Shown in pieces: positions 51,479 to 57,758 of a stretch of DNA of 64,000 bases. The first letter of the stretch is position 1. The number at the start of each line of letters is the position of its first letter. The notes under the pieces are model-generated. The model was not told the origin of the DNA and made no database searches. It was given only the letters and a program-made list of their open reading frames with translations. This stretch comes from Streptomyces coelicoflavus. GTDB taxonomy: Bacteria; Actinomycetota; Actinomycetes; Streptomycetales; Streptomycetaceae. The position numbers were made by a program, and so were the translations under genes. The stretch lies in assembly GCF_003112555.1 (NCBI RefSeq), contig NZ_BEWB01000010.1, forward strand, positions 186,001-250,000, read 5' to 3'.

Positions 51479-52129
51479 ATGAAGCTCCACGCACAGGCCC
51501 TCCTGTTCGACAACGACGGCACCCTCGTCTCCTCCCTCGAATCCGTGCGCCGCTGCTGGACGCGCTGGGCCGTCGAGTACGGGATCACCGCCGAGCAGTT
51601 CGGGCGGGTGGAACTGCACGGGCGGCCGGCCGCCGAGATAGCCGCCGACCTGCTGCCCGCCGCGAGGGTCGCCGAGGCCGTCGCACGGATCGAGCAACTG
51701 GAGGTCGAGGACGTGCCCGGCGGGGGCGTGCACCTGCTGCCCGGCACCCGCGCCTTCCTCGACGCGCTCCCCGCCGACCGCTGGGCCGTCGTCACCTCCG
51801 CCACCCGCCGCCTCGCCGAGGCCCGCCTCGACGCCGTCGGCATCCTCCCCAAGACCCTCGTGGCGGCCGACGACATCACCCGCGGCAAGCCCGACCCCGA
51901 GCCCTACCTGCTCGGTGCCCGCGCCCTGGGCGTCGACCCGGCCGACTGCGTCGTCTTCGAGGACGCCCCCGCCGGACTCCAGTCCGGCCGCGCCGCCGGA
52001 ATGCGGACCGTGGCGTTGGCCACAACCCACCCGGCCGGCGAACTCGGTGCCGACCTGGTCGTCGACGACCTCTCGGCCCTGTCCGCACTGGTCACCGACG
52101 CGGGCATCGAGATCTCCGTACGGGACTGA
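51479..52129 (+). CDS. HAD-superfamily phosphatase (beta-phosphoglucomutase/GpgP-like)
   Basis: 216 aa. The nucleophile Asp is in LLFDNDGTLVSSLESVRRCW, with VVTSATRRLAEARL (motif II) and DITRGKPDPEPYLLGARALG plus VVFEDAPAGLQSG (motifs III and IV). Family members dephosphorylate sugar phosphates such as 2-deoxyglucose-6-P. ATG 51479 is 7 nt after TAGGGT (51466-51471), so it is leaderless. Substrate not assignable. Confidence 0.88.
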   Translation: MKLHAQALLFDNDGTLVSSLESVRRCWTRWAVEYGITAEQFGRVELHGRPAAEIAADLLPAARVAEAVARIEQLEVEDVPGGGVHLLPGTRAFLDALPADRWAVVTSATRRLAEARLDAVGILPKTLVAADDITRGKPDPEPYLLGARALGVDPADCVVFEDAPAGLQSGRAAGMRTVALATTHPAGELGADLVVDDLSALSALVTDAGIEISVRD

Positions 52130-52159
52130 ACCGCGCCCCCGGAGACCGGCCACCGTCCA

Positions 52160-52191
52160 CCGCTGTCCACCATGCGGACAGCGGTGTCCGC
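52160..52191. promoter_or_regulatory. Overlapping inverted repeats between the HAD gene and the metN leader
   Basis: CCGCTGTCC (52160-52168) pairs with GGACAGCGG (52176-52184), and GCGGACA (52174-52180) also pairs with TGTCCGC (52185-52191). The first is a plausible terminator for the HAD gene. The second overlaps the expected -35 zone before the metN leader and could be an operator. The two are mutually exclusive. Confidence 0.45.
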
Positions 52192-52222
52192 TCACAGGAG
52201 CCGGTCTGCTTTACTGATCCGC

Positions 52223-52312
52223 ATGAGCACCACGAGCGACCGCACCCCTGCGACCGAGGCGACCACGACGCCCGGTGCTCGTTGTATGTGCCTTCGAATG
52301 TGCGCCTTCTAG
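52223..52312 (+). CDS. Candidate Cys/Met-rich leader peptide (uORF) of metNIQ
   Basis: A 29-codon open frame starting with ATG 52223 and ending TAG 52312. Its last residues are ARCMCLRMCAF: three Cys and two Met within seven residues, followed by Ala-Phe and stop. TACTGA (52212-52217) lies 5 nt upstream, so the mRNA is probably leaderless. Cys-rich leader peptides control sulphur genes in other actinobacteria by ribosome stalling. Here the next gene, 243 nt downstream, is a methionine importer, so the peptide could report Cys-tRNA or Met-tRNA supply. No U-tract terminator is seen between, so the mechanism is unproven. Confidence 0.55.
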   Translation: MSTTSDRTPATEATTTPGARCMCLRMCAF

Positions 52313-52554
52313 AGGGCCCCCGCACCACCTGAGCCTCGCGCCCCGAAGCGAGCGCCCGCGCCTGTCCGCCCGCGCCCATTGCGCGCGCGGCCGAGCCACG
52401 CCCCGCGCACACGTTTCTCCCCGGTCCCACCGCCATGGCGCACCGCCACCGCGAGAACCGTGCCGCGTTCCGAAGGGCCCGAGAACCCGAAGAACAACGC
52501 CCCGTGCCCGGCGCACATCACCGCGCCGCGCACTCGACAGTGACGGAAACCCAC

Positions 52555-53610
52555 GTGATCACCACATCGGGCCTCACCAAGGTCTATCGTTCACGCGGCC
52601 GTGAGGTCACCGCCCTGGACGGCGTCGACCTGCACGTCCGCGAGGGCGAGGTGTACGGCGTCATCGGCCAGTCCGGCGCCGGCAAGTCCTCGCTCATCCG
52701 CTGCGTCAACCTCCTGGAGCGCCCCACCGCCGGCACGGTCACCGTCGCCGGCCAGGACCTCACCGCGCTCGCCGGGCGCGGCCCCCGCGCGGGCCGGGAA
52801 CTGCGGCAGGCGCGCAGCCGTATCGGCATGGTCTTCCAGCACTTCAACCTGCTCTCCTCCCGGACCGTCCAGGACAACGTCGAACTGCCGCTGGAGATCC
52901 TCGGCAAGTCCGGGAAGGAACGTTCCCGCAAGGCGCTGGAGCTGCTCGACCTCGTCGGACTCGCCGACAAGGCCAGGGCCTACCCCGCCCAGCTCTCCGG
53001 CGGCCAGAAGCAGCGCGTCGGCATCGCCCGCGCCCTGGCCGGCGACCCCAAGGTCCTGCTCTCCGACGAGGCCACCAGCGCCCTCGACCCGGAGACCACC
53101 CGCTCCATCCTCCAGCTGCTGCGCGACCTGAACCGGCAGCTCGGTCTCACCGTCCTGCTCATCACCCACGAGATGGACGTCGTCAAGAGCGTCTGCGACT
53201 CGGCCGCCCTCATGGACCGGGGCCGCATCGTCGAGTCCGGCACGGTCGGCGAACTCCTCGCCACCCCGGGATCCGAACTGGCCGCCGCGCTCTTCCCGGT
53301 CGGCGGCGACGCCACCGGGGACGACCGCACCGTCCTCGACGTCACCTTCCACGGCGAGGCCGCGACCCAGCCCGTCATCTCCCAGCTCTCGCGCACCTAC
53401 AACATCGACATATCGATCCTCGGTGCCGCCATCGACACCGTCGGCGGCCTCCAGGTCGGCCGGATGCGCATCGAACTGCCCGGCCGCTACGAGGACAACG
53501 TCGTGCCCGTCGGCTTCCTGCGCGAACAGGGACTGCAGATCGACGTGGTGAACGAGACGCCGGAGACACCGGCCCCGTCGGCTTCGCTGGTGAAGGAAGG
53601 TGCCAAGTGA
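52555..53610 (+). CDS. metN: Methionine ABC transporter ATP-binding protein
   Basis: 351 aa. Walker A (IGQSGAGKSS), Q-loop (MVFQHFNLLSSRTV), ABC signature (LSGGQKQRVGIARAL) and Walker B (VLLSDEATSALDPE) are present, with H-loop LLITHEMDVV. The C-terminal NIL regulatory domain (about 270-345: LDVTFHGEAATQPVISQLSR, GGLQVGRMRIELPG) binds methionine and causes transinhibition. GTG 52555 gives the family N-terminus; GTG 52540 is an alternative. It is the first structural gene of metNIQ. Confidence 0.95.
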   Translation: MITTSGLTKVYRSRGREVTALDGVDLHVREGEVYGVIGQSGAGKSSLIRCVNLLERPTAGTVTVAGQDLTALAGRGPRAGRELRQARSRIGMVFQHFNLLSSRTVQDNVELPLEILGKSGKERSRKALELLDLVGLADKARAYPAQLSGGQKQRVGIARALAGDPKVLLSDEATSALDPETTRSILQLLRDLNRQLGLTVLLITHEMDVVKSVCDSAALMDRGRIVESGTVGELLATPGSELAAALFPVGGDATGDDRTVLDVTFHGEAATQPVISQLSRTYNIDISILGAAIDTVGGLQVGRMRIELPGRYEDNVVPVGFLREQGLQIDVVNETPETPAPSASLVKEGAK

Positions 53611-54344
53611 CCTGGTCGCAGATGCAGCCGCTGCTGGAGCAGGCCTCCTGGGAGACCCTGATCATGGTCGGCTGGTCCACCCTGATCGCCGTCGTCGTCG
53701 GACTCCCGCTCGGCGTGCTCCTCGTCCTCACCGACCGCGACGGCCTGCTGCAGAACGTCGTGGTCAACAAGGTCATCGGGCAGATCGTGAACATCGGCCG
53801 CTCGATGCCGTTCATCATCCTCATGGTCGCGCTGATGAGCTTCACCCGCTGGGTCACCGGCACCACCATCGGCAGCGAGGCCGCGATCGTGCCGCTCGCC
53901 ATCGGCGGCATCCCGTTCTTCGCGCGGCTCGTCGAGACCGCCGTGCGCGAGGTGGACGGAGGGCTCGTCGAGGCCGTCCAGTCCATGGGCGGCAACACCT
54001 GGACCATCGTCCGCAAGGTGCTGGTCCCCGAGGCGCTCCCCTCCCTGATCGCCTCCACCACCACCACGGTCATCGCCCTCATCGGGTACTCCGCCATGGC
54101 CGGCACCGTCGGCGGCGGCGGCCTCGGCGACCTCGCCGTCCGCTACGGCTACCAGCGCTTCGAGCCCGGCTTCATGTGGATCACCGTCGCGCTCCTCGCC
54201 GTCGCGATCTCCCTCATCCAGTTCACCGGCGACTACGCGGCCCGCACCCTGCACCGCCGCGGCGGACGCGGTGGCGCGGGGCCCAGGCTCCGGCTGCTCA
54301 GGGCCAAGGAGCCCGCGGCGGCCGACGTGAGCAAGGTCGCGTAG
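53607..54344 (+). CDS. metI: Methionine ABC transporter permease
   Basis: 245 aa, five or six transmembrane helices (for example ETLIMVGWSTLIAVVVGLPL and VALLAVAISLIQFTGDYA). The EAA-type loop EAVQSMGGNTWTIVRKVLVP is the contact with MetN. GTG 53607 overlaps the metN stop by 4 nt. The C-terminal basic tail is longer than in E. coli MetI. Confidence 0.95.
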   Translation: MTWSQMQPLLEQASWETLIMVGWSTLIAVVVGLPLGVLLVLTDRDGLLQNVVVNKVIGQIVNIGRSMPFIILMVALMSFTRWVTGTTIGSEAAIVPLAIGGIPFFARLVETAVREVDGGLVEAVQSMGGNTWTIVRKVLVPEALPSLIASTTTTVIALIGYSAMAGTVGGGGLGDLAVRYGYQRFEPGFMWITVALLAVAISLIQFTGDYAARTLHRRGGRGGAGPRLRLLRAKEPAAADVSKVA

Positions 54345-54415
54345 CCCCCGCCCCCTCAAGACTCCCCGTCCGCCACCCGGAACGGGGTCGCACCACCTCA
54401 GGAAAGGCACTTTTC

Positions 54416-55243
54416 GTGCGTAACACCGCCAAGATCACCACCGCCGTCCTCGCCGCCGGAGCCCTCACCCTCGGCCTCAGCGCCTGCGGCTCCGACAAGG
54501 ACTCCGCCTCCGACACCTCCGGCCCGCTGATCGTCGCCGCGAGCCCCACCCCGCACGCCGAGATCCTCAACTACGTCAAGGACAACCTGGCGAAGGACGC
54601 GGGCCTCGACCTCGAGGTCAAGGAGTTCACCGACTACGTCACGCCGAACACGGCGACGGAGGACGGCTCCGTGGGGGCCAACTACTTCCAGACCCAGCCC
54701 TACCTCGACGACTTCAACAAGAAGAACGGCACCCACGTGGTGTCCGTCGTCGACGTGCACCTGGAGCCCCTGGGCCTCTATTCGCACAAGGTGAAGAAGG
54801 CCGACGACCTGAAGAGCGGTGCGACCGTCGCCGTCCCCAACGACACCGTCAACGAGGGCCGCGCGCTGCAACTGCTCGCCGCCAACGGGATCATCACCCT
54901 CAAGGACGGCGTCGGCACCGCGGCGACCCCCGCCGACATCACCAAGAACCCGAAGAACCTCGAGTTCAAGGAGCTGGAGGCGGCCCAGACCCCGCGCTCC
55001 CTCGACGACGTGGACGCCGCGGTCGTCAACGGCAACTACGCGATCGAGGCCGACCTGAAGCCCGCCGAGGACGCCCTCGTCCTGGAGAGCGCCAAGGGCA
55101 ACCCGAACAGCAACCTCCTCGCCGTGAAGGAGGGCCACGAGGACGACCCGCGCGTCAAGAAGCTCGCGAAGCTCCTCAACTCGCCCGAGGTGAAGAAGTT
55201 CATCGAGGACAAGTACGACGGCGCGGTCCTGCCCTCGTTCTGA
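54416..55243 (+). CDS. metQ: Methionine-binding lipoprotein
   Basis: 275 aa. The signal ends in LTLGLSAC, with Cys24 the lipidation site. NlpA/MetQ signatures are PHAEILNYVKDNLAK, NYFQTQPYLDDFN and LEPLGLYSHKVK. GTG 54416 is preceded by AGGAAAGG. It captures methionine for MetNI. About 70 bp separate it from metI, and a 13-bp-stem terminator follows. Confidence 0.95.
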   Translation: MRNTAKITTAVLAAGALTLGLSACGSDKDSASDTSGPLIVAASPTPHAEILNYVKDNLAKDAGLDLEVKEFTDYVTPNTATEDGSVGANYFQTQPYLDDFNKKNGTHVVSVVDVHLEPLGLYSHKVKKADDLKSGATVAVPNDTVNEGRALQLLAANGIITLKDGVGTAATPADITKNPKNLEFKELEAAQTPRSLDDVDAAVVNGNYAIEADLKPAEDALVLESAKGNPNSNLLAVKEGHEDDPRVKKLAKLLNSPEVKKFIEDKYDGAVLPSF

Positions 55244-55285
55244 CCCTGCTCCCGGCCCGCCTCCCGGGCCGGAACCCCGCGTCAC

Positions 55286-55325
55286 CCACCGGGTCCGCTC
55301 CGTGCCTACGGGGCGGACCCGGTGG
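55286..55325. terminator. Hairpin terminator after metQ
   Basis: CCACCGGGTCCGC (55286-55298) pairs with 55313-55325; inside, CCGT (55300-55303) pairs with ACGG (55308-55311). This long two-part stem closes the metNIQ operon. Confidence 0.85.
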
Positions 55326-55402
55326 TGTGGTTGAGTGCTTTCATGCTGCATGCTGGGCAGTTCGAGCAGGCCCTGACGGCTACACAGGTTACGGAGCGGC
55401 GC

Positions 55403-56041
55403 ATGACGAGCACCTTCCCCAACATCTCCATCAGCACGGAGCGGTTGGTGCTGCGCCCCCTCGACGAGGACGACGTCCCCGCGCTGGCCGCGATGATGAA
55501 CGACGAGCAGGTCGCCGCCTGGACCCACGTCCCCCAGCCCTTCACCGAGGCCGACGCCGCCACCTGGATCGGGGACCACGCCCCCGCCGAGCGCACCGCG
55601 GGCCGGGGGCTCGACCTCGCCGTCACCGAGTTCCTCACCCAGCGACTGGTCGGCCTCATCCAGCTGACCAAGACCAACTGGCACGTACGGTCCACCGAAC
55701 TCTCCTACATAGTCGCCCCCTGGGCCCGGGGTGAGGGGTACGCCTCCGAGGCCGCGCTGGCCACCGCCCAGTGGCTCTTCGGCGACCAGAAGTTCGAACG
55801 CGTCGAGCTGCGCACCGCGGCCGACAACACCGCCTCCCAGCAGGTCGCCCAGAAGATCGGCTGCATCAGCGAGGGCGTCCTGCGCGGCGCCTGCATGGCG
55901 CGCGCACGCACCAACGACGGCGTCTGGACGGACGTACGCACCGACTTCATCGTGTGGAGCCTGCTGCCGGAGGACCTGGAGGGCGCCACCGGACAGCTGA
56001 CCGACGCCGACGGTTTCACCACCTTCACGGACTGGAACTGA
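55403..56041 (+). CDS. RimJ/RimL-type GNAT acetyltransferase
   Basis: 212 aa. ISTERLVLRPLDEDDVPALA is the usual N-terminus; ELSYIVAPWARGEGYASEAA is the acetyl-CoA loop, and ELRTAADNTASQQVAQKIG the family signature. ATG 55403 has ACGGAG upstream. Probably acetylates a protein N-terminus or an amino compound; target unknown. It is a monocistronic gene between metNIQ and the cobalamin genes. Confidence 0.86.
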   Translation: MTSTFPNISISTERLVLRPLDEDDVPALAAMMNDEQVAAWTHVPQPFTEADAATWIGDHAPAERTAGRGLDLAVTEFLTQRLVGLIQLTKTNWHVRSTELSYIVAPWARGEGYASEAALATAQWLFGDQKFERVELRTAADNTASQQVAQKIGCISEGVLRGACMARARTNDGVWTDVRTDFIVWSLLPEDLEGATGQLTDADGFTTFTDWN

Positions 56042-56159
56042 TACACGGGGGGCGCCCGGCGCCACCGCCCCGTACCCGGGCCGCACCAGGTACCCTCTCG
56101 GGGCGCGCCCGAGACGGTTTTGCAACCACCACCTGCGAAAACCCTGGAGACTGACGACG

Positions 56160-57386
56160 ATGGCCGACCGGGTCACGGTGATCGGCTGGGACGGTTCGCC
56201 GCTGACCGCTGCGGCACGCTCCGCACTGGGTGCCGCCACGCTGGTGGCCGGCGCCGCACACCACCTGGCACTTCCCGAGGTACCGCCCACCGCGGAGCGC
56301 ATCCGTCTCGGCAGCGTCGCCCTCGCCGCCCGCCGCCTCGCCGCCCATCGCGGTACGACGGTCGTCCTGGCGGACGGCGACCCCGGCTTCTTCGGCGTCG
56401 TACGCACCCTGCGGGCCCCCGAGTTCGGCCTGGAGGTCGAGGTCGTCCCCGCCGTCTCCTCCGTGGCCGCCGCCTTCGCCCGCGCCGGGATGCCCTGGGA
56501 CGACGCCCAGGTGGTCGTCGCCCACCCCCGCACCCTGCGGCGCGCGGTGAACGTGTGCCGCGCCCACACCAAGGTCGCCGTCCTCACCTCACCGGGCGCC
56601 GGACCGGCCGAACTCGGCCTGCTGATGGAGGGCGTCCACCGCACCTTCGTCATCTGCGAGGAACTCGGCACCACCCGCGAACGGGTCACCGTCGTCACCT
56701 CCGACAAGGCCGCCGACCACACCTGGCGCGACCCGAACGTCGTCATCGTGGCCGGCGGGAGCACCGGCCCGGCCACCGCGGGCGACGGCGCCGGCTGGAT
56801 CGCCGGCCGCGACCCCGCCACCGGACCGCGCGGCTGGTCCCTGCCCGCCACCGCGTACGGCGGCGACCTGGGCGAGGGCGAGACCGACCTGCTCCGCACG
56901 GCCCAACTCGCCCGTCTCGGCCCCCGTCTCGGCGACCTCGTGTGGGACATCGGCTGCGGCAGCGGCGCCTTCACCACCGAGGCCGCCCGCGCCGGCGCCG
57001 CCGTCATCGCGGTCGACCGGGACCGGGACGCCTGCGCCCGCACCGAGGCCACCGCACGGAACTTCGGCGTCCAGGTCCAGACCGTGCACGGCAACGCCCC
57101 GCACATCCTGGAGAACCTCCCCGAACCCGACGTCGTCCGGGTCGGCGGCGGGGGAGCGGCCGTGGTCTCCGCGGTCGCCGACCGCCGTCCGCAGCGCATC
57201 GTCGCGCACGCCGCGACCCGCGACGCGGCCGAACTCGTGGGCAGGGACCTGACGGAGCACGGCTACCGCGTCGAGTGCGCCCTGCTCCAGTCCGTCGGAC
57301 TCGACACCCGGGCCTGGACGGAGACCGAGCGGAGCGTCGCGTTCCTGCTCAGCGGTGAGATCGTGCGGCGCGAAGCGGCCCGTTGA
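56160..57386 (+). CDS. cobL: Precorrin-6Y C5,15-methyltransferase (decarboxylating), CbiE-CbiT fusion
   Basis: 408 aa. The N-terminal half (1-200) is a tetrapyrrole methylase (VTVIGWDGSPL, ADGDPGFFGVVRTL, VVPAVSSVAAAFARAG). The C-terminal half (about 225-400) is a SAM-dependent CbiT-type methyltransferase with DIGCGSGAFTTEAARAGA. Together they methylate precorrin-6Y at C5 and C15 and decarboxylate the acetate chain. It precedes bluB-cobT and cobA, but cobalamin-operon genes outside the window must supply the rest of the pathway. Confidence 0.94.
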   Translation: MADRVTVIGWDGSPLTAAARSALGAATLVAGAAHHLALPEVPPTAERIRLGSVALAARRLAAHRGTTVVLADGDPGFFGVVRTLRAPEFGLEVEVVPAVSSVAAAFARAGMPWDDAQVVVAHPRTLRRAVNVCRAHTKVAVLTSPGAGPAELGLLMEGVHRTFVICEELGTTRERVTVVTSDKAADHTWRDPNVVIVAGGSTGPATAGDGAGWIAGRDPATGPRGWSLPATAYGGDLGEGETDLLRTAQLARLGPRLGDLVWDIGCGSGAFTTEAARAGAAVIAVDRDRDACARTEATARNFGVQVQTVHGNAPHILENLPEPDVVRVGGGGAAVVSAVADRRPQRIVAHAATRDAAELVGRDLTEHGYRVECALLQSVGLDTRAWTETERSVAFLLSGEIVRREAAR

Positions 57387-57452
57387 GGGCCGACGGCGAC
57401 CGCGCCCCGTGATCCGTTGTTCATACCGCGCGAGGTAGGCTGGCGGATTGTT

Positions 57453-57528
57453 GTACCGCGTGCGGACACCCGGCAGTTCGTCGGGCGATGTCCGTAAAAA
57501 CCCGTACCTTCGGGGCCGGGTGTGGTAC
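57453..57528 (+). ncRNA. Candidate structured leader element 1
   Basis: GTACC (57453-57457) pairs with GGTAC (57524-57528), and ACACCCGGC (57466-57474) with GCCGGGTGT (57515-57523). CCCG (57501-57504) and CGGG (57511-57514) form an inner hairpin. The element starts just downstream of a TAGGCT promoter box, so it would be at the 5' end of the bluB-cobT mRNA. No known RNA family recognised. Confidence 0.45.
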
Positions 57529-57551
57529 GGCAGAACCGGAGGACGCGCAAC

Positions 57552-57728
57552 GTGGCGCAGTCCACAGCGGGCCGTCGCGGATCAAGCTGTCGTGGCGGGG
57601 GAACGACCGCGACAATGCCACTGAATGGCTTTGTCGTCTTTCCCGCGGGTCGTTCGTGCCGCTGGGCACGCACGCTCGTTCTTCACTGTGGGGCGGTCGG
57701 TGCGCCGTCCCGGGTGAGCTGGTCGTAG
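57552..57728 (+). CDS. Possible 58-aa small protein upstream of bluB-cobT
   Basis: GTG 57552 has GGAGGA about 6-10 nt upstream, and the frame runs to TAG 57728, 30 nt before bluB-cobT. The Arg/Gly/Ser-rich product contains MPLNGFVVFPAGRSCRW and WARTLVLHCGAVGAPS. It overlaps the hairpin at 57601-57655. I recognise no family. It may be a translated leader that couples stalling to that structure, or just a chance frame in a structured RNA. Confidence 0.3.
   Translation: MAQSTAGRRGSSCRGGGTTATMPLNGFVVFPAGRSCRWARTLVLHCGAVGAPSRVSWS
57601..57655 (+). ncRNA. Candidate structured leader element 2 (nested hairpin)
   Basis: GAACGACC (57601-57608) pairs with GGTCGTTC (57648-57655), CGACAA (57610-57615) with TTGTCG (57631-57636), and GCCA (57617-57620) with TGGC (57626-57629) around loop CTGAA. 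It lies inside the 58-aa open frame and about 100 nt before bluB-cobT. Confidence 0.5.
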
Positions 57729-57758
57729 AAGCACTAACCAATGGGCGAGGGGTTACGC

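Larger units (their letters stand above)
57387..57758. other. Long leader region upstream of bluB-cobT
   Basis: A 372-bp gap. TAGGCT (57436-57441) is a good -10 box. Two strong RNA-folding elements follow (57453-57528 and 57601-57655). A 58-codon open frame (GTG 57552 to 57728) with GGAGGA upstream overlaps the second element. I did not find the cobalamin-riboswitch core or B12 box. Confidence 0.6.

Noticed and set aside
52313..52554. SAM riboswitch upstream of metN
   Set aside because: No SAM-I/SAM-IV core (such as the GAGGGA or kink-turn consensus) was found in the leader; the Cys/Met-rich uORF is the better candidate.
57601..57655. Cobalamin riboswitch in the bluB-cobT leader
   Set aside because: A GCCACTG string occurs, but neither the B12 box nor the surrounding pairing was found. 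It is kept only as a structured leader of unknown class.
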